Below are positions 1 through 10,705 of a stretch of DNA of 64,000 nucleotides, in pieces. The position numbers were made by a program, and so were the translations under genes. Each line of letters begins with the position of its first letter. Position 1 is the stretch's first letter. Source of the DNA: Manduca sexta (Eukaryota > Arthropoda > Insecta > Lepidoptera > Sphingidae). The DNA lies in NCBI RefSeq assembly GCF_014839805.1, contig NC_051116.1:2604001-2668000 (forward strand), written 5' to 3'. The notes beneath the pieces are model-generated. The model was given only the letters and a program-made list of their open reading frames with translations. It was not told the DNA's origin and searched no databases.

Positions 1-682
1 TTGAATCATGATGATACTGAGAGACTTTTGAAAGTTGAGATTTAAATTATTGCGATTTTCACATAAATACATACATATACACACACTCACACATACACAT
101 ACACTCACACTTACCCACACGCATACACACCCCGAGGCTCCTACTTCTGCACGTCGTCCACTTTAAATTTTTCAACTGTGTTTATAGTTTTAAATTTCTG
201 TATAATTATTTATTTGTGTTAGAATTTTTATTGTTTTTGTTTTCCTTTTTAATTTTATTCAAATGTATGTTCTAGAATTTAGATGGTATATGGTTTGTCC
301 TATTAAACTTTGTTTTTGATGTCCACGATACAGGCATAGCCTAGTGTGGACATCGTTGCTAATTGGTATAATTTGCGTAACTTTTTTGAAAATAAATTTA
401 TTTCTATTTTTATTACTATTTTATTTCTATCTCACCAAAGCTATATTTATAAAAATGTAGCATTAAAATCTATAGTATAATCTCTGTTGAACATACAATA
501 ATATAATGAAAATCGATGTGTTGTTACAGTTGGTATAATCCTGTTATACTGACACCGTTGTTTTTTCCAATTCCAATCACAACACTTTTTGTTTACATAA
601 TATTGTGCGAGTTAAGGCGGTGGCTGTTTGTAATGATGCAGATTGTTTATTAGTGTTTGCAATGACTTTTTAAATTTATATA
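1..682. repeat. AT-rich non-coding DNA with a CA-rich microsatellite (about 62-128)
   Basis: Imperfect ACACAT/CACACT repeats run from about 62 to 128. The rest is AT-rich with only short chance reading frames. No gene or regulatory site is supported. Confidence 0.6.
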
Positions 683-972
683 CTAGTTGACCCGACAGAC
701 GTTGTCCCGTCTTAACTATGAATTTGCAGCGCGCATTCTGTAAATCGCTGACAGTTATTTCAAACAATTGACAGTTATATAAAATTAATATTTTCATTAT
801 GATTTCTTACATTTTCTAAGTTTTCGCGTAATTTTTTGATTATTTTCTTTCATACGAACCTTCTCCTGACAATAACAAACACAACAAAAAAAAAAAATAG
901 TGAAATCGGTCCAGCCGTTCACGAGTGATGGCGTGACCAAGGGAAATAGGGATTTATTTTTATATATATAGA
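683..972 (-). mobile_element. HelA non-autonomous Helitron, copy 1
   Basis: On the minus strand the element starts TCTATATATATAAAAAT (972 downward) and ends GGGTCAACTAG (683-686), with a GACGGGACAACGTC hairpin just before the end. TC at the 5' end, a subterminal hairpin, CTAG at the 3' end and insertion between A and T are the accepted Helitron signatures. It carries no Rep/helicase coding capacity. It is about 290 bp and close to four other HelA copies in the window. Confidence 0.8.
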
Positions 973-976
973 TTTA

Positions 977-1284
977 CTAGGTGTTGCTCACGGCTTCGCA
1001 TGTGTCGAAAGCCTTTCTCGCTATAAAAGTTAATATAACGCAGTGCGACACCAGTGCCACACAGCCGCACAGTTAAAAAATCTGATTAAAACATATTTTT
1101 TTCCCATGGAAGAAAATTACCCATATACAAAGTAGCCTATATGTTAACTCACGACATCGTCTATTTGTGTACTAAATTTCATTCAAATCTGTTCAGTTTC
1201 TGTGTTTACTTCTAATACATTCTGTGTTTACTTCTAACAAACATTATAACACTTTTGCATGCATAACATTCGTTTTAACTAAGA
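977..1284 (-). mobile_element. HelD-like Helitron remnant
   Basis: Begins (plus-strand reading) with CTAG at 977, followed by a GCTCACGGCTTCGCATG hairpin-like tail, and seems to end with AGA|T near 1284, i.e. TC on the minus strand. It abuts HelA copy 1 with only a few bases between. Non-coding and degraded. Confidence 0.5.
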
Positions 1285-1462
1285 TAATATACACCCGCCA
1301 TAGTGACCCACCTAAGTGTGTCGCGTTCCAAGATCAGCTTATATATTAGGTTCAGTCCGGCATAATTATGTCGACTGGGGGTAATCTCTCGTCAGTCGAC
1401 ATTCTATTGGAGCCCAGTCTACTTACCATCTGGTGTAGAGGGGTCACATTGTCCATATAAAA
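1285..1462 (+). repeat. RepH retroposon-like repeat
   Basis: Shares cccgccatagtgaccca, gtgtcgcgttcc, ggcataattatgtcgact and cgtcagtcgacattctattgg with at least eight other copies in this window. No coding capacity. Probably a SINE or LINE 3'-end module; the class is not certain. Confidence 0.6.
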
Positions 1463-1689
1463 AAATCTTTACTTATTTCTGGCAAATGTATATGAAATTT
1501 TACGACATTCTACGCCTTAACTTGGAATCCTGACAAATGTTTGCTCCATGAGTCCAATCTGATTCAATCTGATTTCGTATGTTATTGGATTTAAAGGTGT
1601 ACCTGGGAGGAGGGTGGGGGGGGGGTATCGCAATCGTCCAATTGGGCGGATTATCTGTCCTTGTTTTTGTGGGTCATTGATTTAGTTTA

Positions 1690-1965
1690 GACATAAAAAT
1701 ATTTAATTCTTCTGCCTATGCCTTTAAAAGATCGGAATCTTTACGCGTAAAATATAAAAAAATCTTTGAGGCTGAAGTGACTAGATGTGCTTCTGCCTAC
1801 GTCTTTGAAGGCGTTACTATACTTTATTATATTACATTTCTTTTTATTTGTAAGGTTAAGCGTAAAACATATTATAAATTCTTGGAGGCTAAAATGTTGA
1901 CTGATGCACTTCTGCTTTCCTTTGAAGGCGATACTGTTCTTTATTATTTGATTTTTTTTTAAATT
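1690..1965. repeat. Diverged tandem repeat, unit about 115 bp
   Basis: A block containing cttctgcctatgcctttaaa, then cttctgcctacgtctttgaa, then cttctgctttcctttgaag recurs with ctttgaggct/cttggaggct and gcgtaaaa segments between the copies. About two and a half units are visible. The small reading frame across it looks like chance. Confidence 0.55.
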
Positions 1966-2354
1966 AAGGATTTGACCTGTATACTGGTTGCATTAATTCT
2001 TTAGTATATGACAAACATATTTTTTTAATATATAGAGGTTTACTCTATACTATGTCCATTACTGCTACCTTTTAAAAATACGTTGCATAAGTCATAAATG
2101 GCAAATGATATAGAAAGGTAAATTCGAGGCGAAACATTTTTGTAACGTGGAATAAAGAATTTCTTGATGACAGTTTTTGGTTTAATTACATTGGATATTC
2201 TTACCCTAGGCAGATAAGTCAGGTACTTACCTGAAAAGAAAAATAAATAGTTAGTTACAATACATTCAAATTCAACACACAAACATACTTACTTTTAACT
2301 ATAACAATAAACTTACTCCACTTGATTTAAGAAAAAGTTGGCATTGCTTTAGTA

Positions 2355-2610
2355 CTTAAACATAATCATTTATTTTAGATACATTTCTTAAACATAATCA
2401 TATATTTTAGTTACATTTCTTTTGCATAATCATTTATTTTAGTTAAATTACTTAAACATAATCATTTATTCTAGTTACATTTCTTTTACATAATCATTTA
2501 TTTTAGTTAATTAAATTACTTGAATATAATCATTTATTAATTTAAACATAATCATTTATTTTAGTCAAATTTCTTAATCATAATCATTTATGTCATTAAT
2601 TTAGTTGCAC
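2355..2610. repeat. AT-rich minisatellite, unit about 32 bp, about 8 copies
   Basis: The core cataatcatttattttagtt recurs about every 32 bases, alternating with acatttctt or aaattactt. Some units have small indels near 2500-2540. Not part of any gene. Confidence 0.8.
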
Positions 2611-2841
2611 CTGTAAACTATGTAAAATCATTGATATCTTATTTTACATCTCTACCTACCATTCATAATAAATGCGTCACAAAATTTCCTATTTACTAGT
2701 ATTTGAGTTCCAAGAACTTGATGCTGTTTCCCTTTGAGCTCATGATCAAATATAAATGAAATTAATTCTCGGAATACTGTTGGGGTTTCAGGTGTCACAA
2801 ATATTACGTTGAGAAGGTTTAGGCATATTGCGAGTTCAATA

Positions 2842-3045
2842 TCTATACATATTATAAAACAAAGTCCCCGTTTCTGTCTGTATGTTATCGATTTTCTCAA
2901 AATCTACTAAACTGATTTTTATGGAATTTAGTATGGAGATACTTTAAGACCCTGGGAAGGTTATAGGCTTTTCATTCCGCGAAAATATATAGCGGGACTT
3001 TTATCCCGGAAAACTCCCTCACCTAATTTCCTATTAGATTTATGT
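2842..3045 (+). mobile_element. HelC Helitron-like fragment, copy 1
   Basis: Starts TCTATACATATTATAAAACA, preceded by A, then AAAGTCCCCG and a conserved body ending in a degraded gggacttttatcccggaaaa region. The 3' CTAG end is missing or eroded. A similar complete copy sits at 40086-40286. Confidence 0.55.
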
Positions 3046-3590
3046 CGGGTAAATTAGATGGGTTTTGAAATGTAATAAACTCAAAATTTGATTTTTTATT
3101 TGCATATTTTCATTTGCTGATTGAAGTTTGATATTGTTGAAAATTTTTCAGAAAATTCATTGAATCTAAAATATTGTGACTAACCAAAATTGCCGTCCCG
3201 ATTCACCCTATTATTTTTAATTATCAAGTTAAGGCTTAATAATCATTTATTACTCATATGATTATAAATCAATCATTCACTAAGAAGACTTTTTAACATA
3301 ATTCTTTTATACCGACGAGTAAATTATAAAGGATTTACATTTCAAATGATAGTATATTTTGTTAAATTAACATCATGCACGTAACACAGTCATCAATAAA
3401 TAAAAACATCAAATACACTTTTTTTTTCAAATATTTTTGGTCCACGCAAACAATATTATATGCCTTAAATGCTATTAACAAATAATGGTCTCTCTTTGTT
3501 TGTAACCTTTATATGTAGCACAGCATGCATAGTAAGTACCTATGTTAAACTATAGTGATTTTAAACAAATGCAATAAATATTTACTTTCG
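3046..3590. other. AT-rich stretch without recognisable features
   Basis: I see no gene, repeat family or site here beyond low-complexity AT DNA. Confidence 0.5.
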
Positions 3591-3826
3591 CCCTTATTCA
3601 TAGACGTTATTTATCTAAGGACGGAGCATTGCTGTGGTAACAAGTCTGTTTCTCAGCTTTATTTATCTGGCAGTCAACTAGATTCAAGTTGTATCTCAAT
3701 ATTAGCCAATCACAACGGCCCTATGTCTACGCACTGCGAAGGCTGCCATACCGCCAGCACTGAGAAACAGACTTGTTATCACAGCAATGCTCCGTCCTTA
3801 GAAAAATAACGTCTATGAATAAGAGG
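3591..3826. mobile_element. Long-TIR MITE (CCCTTATTCATAGACG ends)
   Basis: The left arm (about 3591-3656: ccttattcatagacgtta, ggacggagcattgctgtg, aagtctgtttctcag) is mirrored by the right arm (about 3760-3826: ctgagaaacagacttgtt, cagcaatgctccgtcc, taacgtctatgaataag). Arms of about 65 bp flank a core of about 100 bp, giving a DNA-transposon-derived foldback. The long frame at 3555-3809 simply crosses it. Superfamily not determined. Confidence 0.85.
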
Positions 3827-4145
3827 GTTTGTGTGTAAATGAAAATTCCCAAGTGTTATTTTGTAATAAAATAACATTTTGTTTTTACAAATTCGCTTAG
3901 CAAGCAACGCGCCATGAGGCGTCAAAGTTGCATACCCGCCCTGTTAATTAGAGTATAGCCGTTAATTACCAAGACGGGCCGGAATATTCCGTGACGGAAT
4001 TAAACGTCCACCGCCGATGTGCACTAAGCTTTATTATGCAGGACTGTTTTGTATAAACGAGACATTATTGTGATAATGCCTTTATCAGAATTAGCTATTT
4101 ACCGTATGCATTTTGAGCTTCGACAGACCGAAGACAAAGCAAAAT
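3827..4145. other. Non-coding stretch, nothing recognised
   Basis: A short GC-richer patch (about 3900-4030) has no open frame of note and no family I can name. Confidence 0.4.
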
Positions 4146-4210
4146 GGCGTATATTGAAGCAGGCCTATGTCCAGCAGTGGACAAAGATATAGGCTGATGT
4201 TGATGATTTT
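4146..4210 (+). mobile_element. RTE-like LINE 3' tail fragment
   Basis: Contains aggcctatgtccagcagtgg followed by ataggctgatgttgatgat, the highly recurrent end of lepidopteran RTE-like LINEs (codes for AYVQQW, then a stop and a TGATGA tail). Confidence 0.75.
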
Positions 4211-4331
4211 GAGCTAAAAGTATAGCGACTTCTGGCGATCAAAATTTCCAAAAGTGAAGCCGATAGTCACCTATCATACTATTTTATTTCTTATTAACTG
4301 TTTATACTTATGTTGTAAATCAAAGGTAAGC

Positions 4332-4497
4332 CGGCGGTGGCAAAGGGTCTCCATAACACGATTCCTATCGGCTTCCCTTTCCTAATTTACGTAAACTCTA
4401 ATTATCAATAAAACGGTTAGACCGCATGCATATTGGTACCTATATGTTGTCAGATTCCCTTTTAGATAATTTCACCCTTCGCCTCTGTAAGCCGGTA
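4332..4497. mobile_element. MITE-2, copy 1
   Basis: Starts ggcggtggcaaagggtct and ends tttcacccttcgcctctg, imperfect inverted ends of the CAGTGGCGAAGG type. The body (cgattcctatcggcttccc, ctaattatcaataaaacgg) matches four other copies here. hAT-like ends are suggested only by the CAGTGGCG start. Confidence 0.7.
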
Positions 4498-5106
4498 ATA
4501 ATTCAATTATATAGAGCCTTCACCAGTGACTTTGTGAAAAGGTCATTCTAATAATTGCATTCCAGGGTTAAGCGGTATACATACAGTTATAATTCTGGGA
4601 AACGTCAATAGACGTCACTTTAATCATTTAACACTATTTTTGGATTAGATACAGTATAATATATTAAATCAGCACCATTCTTAATTTATTTAAAAGGAAA
4701 CAGTATACTCTCCAATAACTATACGATGACTACAATTGAAAATTAGTACACAAGAGAATTAAATGTTATATAAATATAATATAATTTCCTTATTAAGAGA
4801 ATGCTAGCGTCAGATGGTGCATAAGCGGTATAAATATTGGAATAAAATCTCACAAGCTAACTAAACAGAGTTCATTTTAGCTAATTTCGGAAATACTGAA
4901 AGGATTAAAGCTATTTCCGACTTTTTGAATAGTTCGGATAATACTAACATACGCAACGATTATCTCCGTGAGGTAGAAATGCTAGTGTTTGCGGTTATTA
5001 TTTTCGTTTCATGGAGAAAAATCTCTTATCGCGCACGGATTAGACTGTAGGCACTGTTGCCACAAAAATCAATTGGTATTTACAGATAGCATTATAAGTT
5101 GATTTA
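4498..5106. other. Non-coding AT-rich stretch
   Basis: Nothing identifiable; short chance frames only. Confidence 0.4.
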
Positions 5107-5390
5107 AGAGATTAAAAACATTATCATCATCATCATCAGCCGCAAGACGTACTCTGCTGAACATGGACCTCCTCAAAAGATTTCCTGAGCAACTTGTAAG
5201 CGGCTCGCATCCATCGACCTTCTGCGACTTTAATGAGGCCATCTGTCCACCTCGTGGGTGGACGTCTGACGCTTTGCTTGCCAGTCCGTGGCCTCCACTC
5301 CAGAACCGTCTTGCCCTATCGGCCACCATTTTTGCGAGCTATGTGCCTTGCCCATCGCCACTTCAGCTTGTTAATCCGATAGGGTATGTC
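5107..5390 (-). pseudogene. RTE-like LINE: C-terminal end of ORF2 with (TGATGA)n tail
   Basis: On the minus strand the frame reads VLEWRPRTGKQSV, RPPTRWTDGL, and ends VHVQQSTSCG followed by a stop and a TGATGATGATGA tail (5121-5137). This is the C-terminal end of the reverse-transcriptase polyprotein of abundant lepidopteran RTE-like non-LTR elements, normally ending GEAYVQQWTS. The rest of the ORF (endonuclease and RT core) is absent, as expected for a 5'-truncated retrotransposition product. Longer frames over the same bases on both strands are shadows. Confidence 0.8.
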
Positions 5391-7020
5391 GGTGACTTTA
5401 AATTTATACAAACGGATTTTTCATTTGGAGCAGTAAGGGAACTTTGATTATTATAGCTACATGGAAACTTTGTTAGGCGACTATCATGTTTGAAGATATT
5501 AAGATCAGTAGATATTTACAAAATGTGCAAATGTAGATCTTAATACCATAAAACTATGGACTGATGCCTAAGATTTTTTTCTGATACATACAACGGTTAA
5601 GGTTTTAGTCCTTTCTAAAAAATCTACGTATAATGTGTTGTCTCCTTAAAACAATTAATATTTATCACCAATATTCAACTGCATTTTGACGTAATTAAAC
5701 GTCTTCACAAAATTCCTGAACGAACATTCACGACGTTTATATACGTCGAAAATGTCCCTTGCCATGTTTAAACTTGTTAACAATTTTAATTAATGTTTTT
5801 GTCTAAATATAAGGGTTTAATTATGAAAATATCTGACAATGCGACTAGGGGTAAAAAGTGACCGGATTGCGGCGTCAGCGTTTAGGGACGTCCCGGGAAG
5901 TTTAAAGGACGCGTAAAAATATTATTTAGCTAATATGGGGGAAGGAGGAAGGGCTTTTTTGACGTTACCCCATTAAAATGTTAGTTTCATGGTTACCCCT
6001 TTTTATTCTAAATGATATCAACTTTCATATTTGTATGTTATTATAAATATTTCTAAAACTAATGTCTAGTAGGGGTAATGTATTAGGAATATTTACACAT
6101 CGTTACAACGTGTTTCTGAATCTCATGACTAGAAATTGTTCTAGAAATTGATTAAAAAAAATGTAGTCTAACAATAACAACAAAAATTGTAAAATCTTTC
6201 TTAATTAATTGTATACAAAATACCAATGTAGTGATACATTTATATTTAATATTTATAAAACTACATTTCTTACACAAAAATGAAAATATAACGGAACAGT
6301 ACTGAAATGTGACTTCGAATTGCAAGTACACCTAGAACATTAAATTACCTACATTTTTACCGTCACAAGTGTATGTACCCGTCCAAAATCAATACAAAAT
6401 CACCTTGTGAATATCAAGTTATAGCGAAAAGCTTACGCAAAAGTAAACTGAAGAATGATTTGGACATGTTCAAAGGGAAATACGGTTAACTTGGCAATGC
6501 GTGAGCGAAATTTAGATGTAGCGTACAATGTGTTGGCCCGACTGCGCCCGCACTTTTGGGGTAAAAGGGCCGTGAAAATCTATTGTGGCTGGGGTAAGTA
6601 TTATGTACTTTAGTAATCGTTTCTGACGAGTTAAGACGTATTTTGGTACTTTGGTTCGGGTCTAGGTATTGTGGTTTTTATTTATTTTACTAATACTATT
6701 ATACAAGTTAGAAAATCATGAAAACAGGTTGTCTTTTTAAAAGGATATACATAATTTATCATCTATAACATTTTGTAACTGACAAGCATCATGTTATTGA
6801 TAATGATTGTAACAAATATCTCTCTTTTTGCCATCATTCAATATATTAAGTATATATTTGCCTCTTGTATAGTGATGCATAATAATATAGTTTACAGTGT
6901 CTCATGTCCAAAGGATTCTATAGGACTATTGATTAACTTTAACAACTCTGAAAAACTCGGCCTCCAACCTTGCTTAATAGAGGTGCTTTTTAATATAAAT
7001 TTATCCGATAGGACGTAAAA
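5391..7020. other. Non-coding stretch
   Basis: AT-rich with a few GC-richer patches (about 5860-5900, 6530-6580). The frame at 6791-7018 is hydrophobic but AT-driven and has no recognisable domain. No repeats from the named families. Confidence 0.4.
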
Positions 7021-7340
7021 TTACTCCATGTTAAAGAATCCCTTAAATAATTATTACGAATTTTCATTGACACGAATACAATTACCCCATGATAAAAAAT
7101 CCCTAAATATTTTTTACGAATTTCCACTGACGCAAAATAATGGGCTATCAGTTCTTTAGACCTAATGTTTTACTCTAATTATTAATTGGATTCTTAGTAT
7201 ATGTATATTAGGCTACTGTTAAAATTATAACATCATAAGGAAAAAGTTGCTATTTATTAATATTTTTAAATAATGTTAAATTATCCCATAACGAAGGAAG
7301 ATTTTTATGAATACCATTTTTCACTGACAAAAAAATTTAC
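7021..7340. repeat. Diverged direct repeats, unit about 60 bp
   Basis: Three copies of a block resembling atgataaaaaatccctaaat followed by tttacgaatttccactgac occur at about 7026-7075, 7088-7136 and 7273-7330. They are strongly diverged. Confidence 0.5.
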
Positions 7341-7414
7341 CTTCAATGTTTCAGATGTAATGGTGTCATCTGAGTCAGAATTTAAAGATCGTAAAGACTT
7401 ATACCAGAGCCGAT

Positions 7415-7482
7415 CCCTATGGCGCTTAATGGGGGAGGCCTATGTCCAGCAGTGGACGATTCCCGGCTGAATTGATGATGAT
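7415..7482 (+). pseudogene. RTE-like LINE 3' end (GEAYVQQW peptide)
   Basis: The plus frame ends SLWRLMGEAYVQQWTIPG-stop followed by tgatgatgatga, the extreme C-terminus and tail of an RTE-like LINE. The upstream part of the frame (from 7273) is unrelated. Confidence 0.8.
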
Positions 7483-8097
7483 GAAAGACTTATACGAATA
7501 ATTGTCATTTTAATCTTAATTTTGACTGTTAATTTCGATATGTAGTTTACGGTCGTTAAGTTGAGACTATCACAAGTTCATGTCTAAAGCATTTAACCGA
7601 GAAATACTTCAGCTTTAATAATTCAGGGAGCATGCGAGCATTACAAGCAATTTATCCTAACCCATGTGAAACCCAGTATCAGTTACTATTATAATGAAAT
7701 AAGTGAAAATGTGCCTTAAGTCGGGTAGCGAAGCGTTTTAATGGGGTAATATTGAAACTGTATTTTTGTATAGAAAATTTAGGGTGTATTGTTAAATCTG
7801 GTTATGCGATAAGAGTCATTATTGATTGTACTTTTTATAACTGTATAATATAGAACAGCTAATTTTAATTCAGTAAATACTGCGAGCAAATATAGCATGG
7901 CACTCTACTAGGCTCGTGTTCCTGAGATATGTTATGTCTTAAAATGAATTAATCATATTATTGGCTACGATATTTGTCTAACCTGTAAACTACTGATTAG
8001 CGACAAAAATAGACCAGCTATAATTAAGACGTGCAGTAAATATTGCAGTTAAAAATATTATAATTATTTATACGAAATTACAACTCGACGATTTTTA
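7483..8097. other. Non-coding AT-rich stretch
   Basis: Nothing recognised. Confidence 0.4.
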
Positions 8098-8345
8098 TAG
8101 TACCCCGTGAATTTTTTTATGCTTGCCCGGCAAAGTGACCCCATTTCATCTGATGGTAAGTGGATTGGGGTCCAATAGAATGACAACTGACGAGAGATGA
8201 TTACCCCTCGAGTCGACACAATTATGCCGGCCTGTTGGAACCTGATATACACAGACTAATCCAGGAACGCGACACTTACGTGGGTCACTATAGCGGGTTT
8301 TAACACATTGTTTACCGTGGTTGCTATAGCGGATATAAAATATAT
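8098..8345 (-). repeat. RepH copy, inverted
   Basis: Reverse complement of RepH: tgacgagagatgattacccc, gtcgacacaattatgccgg, gaacgcgacacttacgtggg and ggatataaaatatatcc all match the plus-strand copies. Confidence 0.7.
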
Positions 8346-8718
8346 CCTACCACCAGCAAATATATAGTCATAAATTAACTCGCATGAGCATATTCCTTGC
8401 ACCAAACGCCGAGGATACCTAATTTATTAGTAGCACCCTTGTTAAATAGTATCGTGTGCTTGTTTCTGTATCTCCGACATACGACGCCCTAATTAACAGA
8501 CCTCCATCACTTTTAATTAAGCCTTTGTAAGAAATTTATGAAAAAAATAAGGCGGGAAGGTTTTTATTTAATTTCGTGTGATGGGTGAAAAATGTTTGAT
8601 TATTTTGAGATAATTTTGTAGCGTTTTCGGGCGCGCAATTTACTTAATATTATGTGGTAAAATATATAGAATACATACAGGTGATCTATGAAACTATTAT
8701 TCGATTTGATTTATTGGT

Positions 8719-9012
8719 TGGTCTCTCATATGTAAAAGTCCGTCTGGGTAGGTACCACCGCAACGTCCATTTCTGCCGCCAAGCAGTAGTGTACAGTCAC
8801 TGTTGTGTTTCGGTTTGAATGACATTGTAGTCAGTGTAACTACTGGACATAATAAGACTTAACATCTTATGTCTCAGGATGACGAGCGCAGTGTAATATC
8901 AAACAATACTTTATAATTCAAGGTGTTGGATGGTGTTTCTACTGTTTATGGGCGGTCATATCGCTTACCATCAGGCGAACGGCAAGCTCGTCCTGTCATT
9001 CAAATCCATTAA
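8719..9012 (+). repeat. RepG retroposon-like unit
   Basis: Starts ttggtctctcatatgtaaaa and runs through gccgccaagcagtagtgt, tcatgtctca-like text, gatggtgtttctactgttta and ends near attcaaatccatta. It matches at least eight other RepG copies. The usual poly(A)-like tail is lost here because an inverted copy is joined directly. Confidence 0.75.
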
Positions 9013-9023
9013 AGGTCTTATTA

Positions 9024-9153
9024 TTTCCAGTAGTTGCACTGGCTACAATGTCCTAATCGGAACACAACAGCGACTACACGCTGCTGCTTGCGCGGCAGAA
9101 ATGAAATTGCGGTGGTGGTACCCAGGCGGACTCTCACCTATGAGAGACCTACC
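9024..9153 (-). repeat. RepG partial copy in opposite orientation (tail-to-tail pair)
   Basis: Contains ccagtagttgcactggctac, gaacacaacagcgactacac and ctatgagagacctaccac, i.e. RepG reversed. With 8719-9012 it forms an inverted pair able to fold back. Confidence 0.7.
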
Positions 9154-10336
9154 ACAAATCGTACCCATTTTCTATTTTCAAGTCCAGTAGTCACAATTCC
9201 GGGATAGAAATTAAACCATTCTACAGTTGACAAGCGGTGTCGAGATGGTTTCCGGGTAGGAGCCGGGGCGAGCATTTGTTTAAAAGATAAATGATTGTTC
9301 GCACAACTACTTTGAGATAGTAAATGGTTGCTTCACCACGAAACAGTTTTGTTTTGTTTCATGCATTTACAATTTTAACTGGTTGAACGCTTTATAAATA
9401 TAATTATAAACTTCGAAAAGGGTATATGTCTGAAAATACTAAGATATATAAAAAGAGTTCAGGAAATAGAAAATTCTTACTATTTTTTGAATAGTGCAAA
9501 AAAAAATTTTGGTTTGCAATTTGTGTTCAATTAGCAGTAAAAAATTACATAAATTTTGCTGTTATTTGTTACTATATAAACATTTCTAGATACTTTATAT
9601 AAGTATGTGAAATTTGTCCTTTTCCAAATTTCATATTCAATTGTTTTTCTTTATGTCTACAAGGAATGAAAGACTTCATTGTAAGGTGACTATTGTGGGT
9701 GATACATAAAAAGTATTATTTTTGTATACCGCTGGCGTTAAGTTGCTTTGCAATAAACAGTCTGCGAACCACTATTCGTGTTTTAATACCGAAATCTTAT
9801 AGCTTCAACTTGTGACTATGTGATCCGTTTCGGAATATGAAGTTTAGAACACAAAGATAATAGTGTAAGACTTTATAATCGAAGCACTACTTATATACAA
9901 AGATGAAAGCATAAAAAAAGCAGTTCGAGAGACAAAACACTGATTACAGATATACATGTTTAAATATTTATATTATTGTCAATGTCAGTCAATACAGCCC
10001 ATGGCCATTTCAATGTTCAACGTACATTTTTCTTCCGCCCAAACATATACCATACGCTTCTATTACACCGAAGCCATATATGATTAAATACCTCCCCCCT
10101 CCCCCCACCGAATCGATATTCAAGCAAAACTAGAACGCAGAATTAGTTACAAACGTACATCACAATACCGTATGGAATAAACTTAATCTGGGCAATAAAT
10201 GCGAAAGGAGGGCACAACGATACATCGCACAAAGAAAATTATAATAACAATATGATACCAGGCACAAAGGGAACTTTCATAACCATTTATTGGATTTAAT
10301 TGTCAAAGGAATGAAAAGGTTTTACATGTGTGTTCG
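9154..10336. other. Non-coding stretch with a C-run (10086-10108)
   Basis: AT-rich. The only marked feature is tacctcccccctcccccc near 10087-10107, a G-quadruplex-capable run on the minus strand. Confidence 0.4.
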
Positions 10337-10339
10337 TGT

Positions 10340-10703
10340 TGTGCAGACGAGCGCTATGTGGTGCAGTAGATGAGCGCTCTGTGTCGCGCTGTGTCACCGG
10401 CGCGTACAGCCGCGTGCTGTCGCGTTTGGTGTAGTAGACGAGCGCTCTGTGTCGCGCTGTGTCACCGGCGCGTACAGCCGCGTGCTGTCGCGTGTGGTGC
10501 AGTAGACGAGCGCTCTGTGTCGCGCTGTGTCTCCGACGCGTACAGCCGCGTGCTGTCGCGTGTGGTGCAGTAGACGAGCGCTCTGTGTCGCGCTGTGTCA
10601 CCGGCGCGTACAGCCGCGTGCTGTCGCGTGTGGTGCAGTAGACGAGCGCTCTGTGTCGCGCTGTGTCACCGGCGCGTGCAGTCGCGTGCTGTCGCGTGTG
10701 GTA
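10340..10703. repeat. CpG-rich 68-bp minisatellite, about 5.3 copies
   Basis: The marker gagcgctct starts at 10372, 10440, 10508, 10576 and 10644: exactly 68 bp apart each time. Each unit carries gtgtcgcgctgtgtcaccgg, cgcgtacagccgcgtgctgt and a cgtgtggtgcagtagac end. Copies are nearly identical, implying recent amplification. Because 68 is not a multiple of three, each unit shifts frame, and the overlapping long frames seen on both strands are artefacts. It is markedly GC- and CpG-rich against its surroundings. Confidence 0.95.
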
Positions 10704-10705
10704 GA

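Noticed and set aside
2040..2282. Minus-strand frame with an upstream TTTTCTTTTCAG acceptor-like site
   Set aside because: Residues look AT-driven with no family; the same CAG is followed by GTAAGTA, making the splice reading ambiguous.
2355..2610. CRISPR-like regular repeat
   Set aside because: Units are contiguous, with no unique spacers, in a eukaryotic repeat context.
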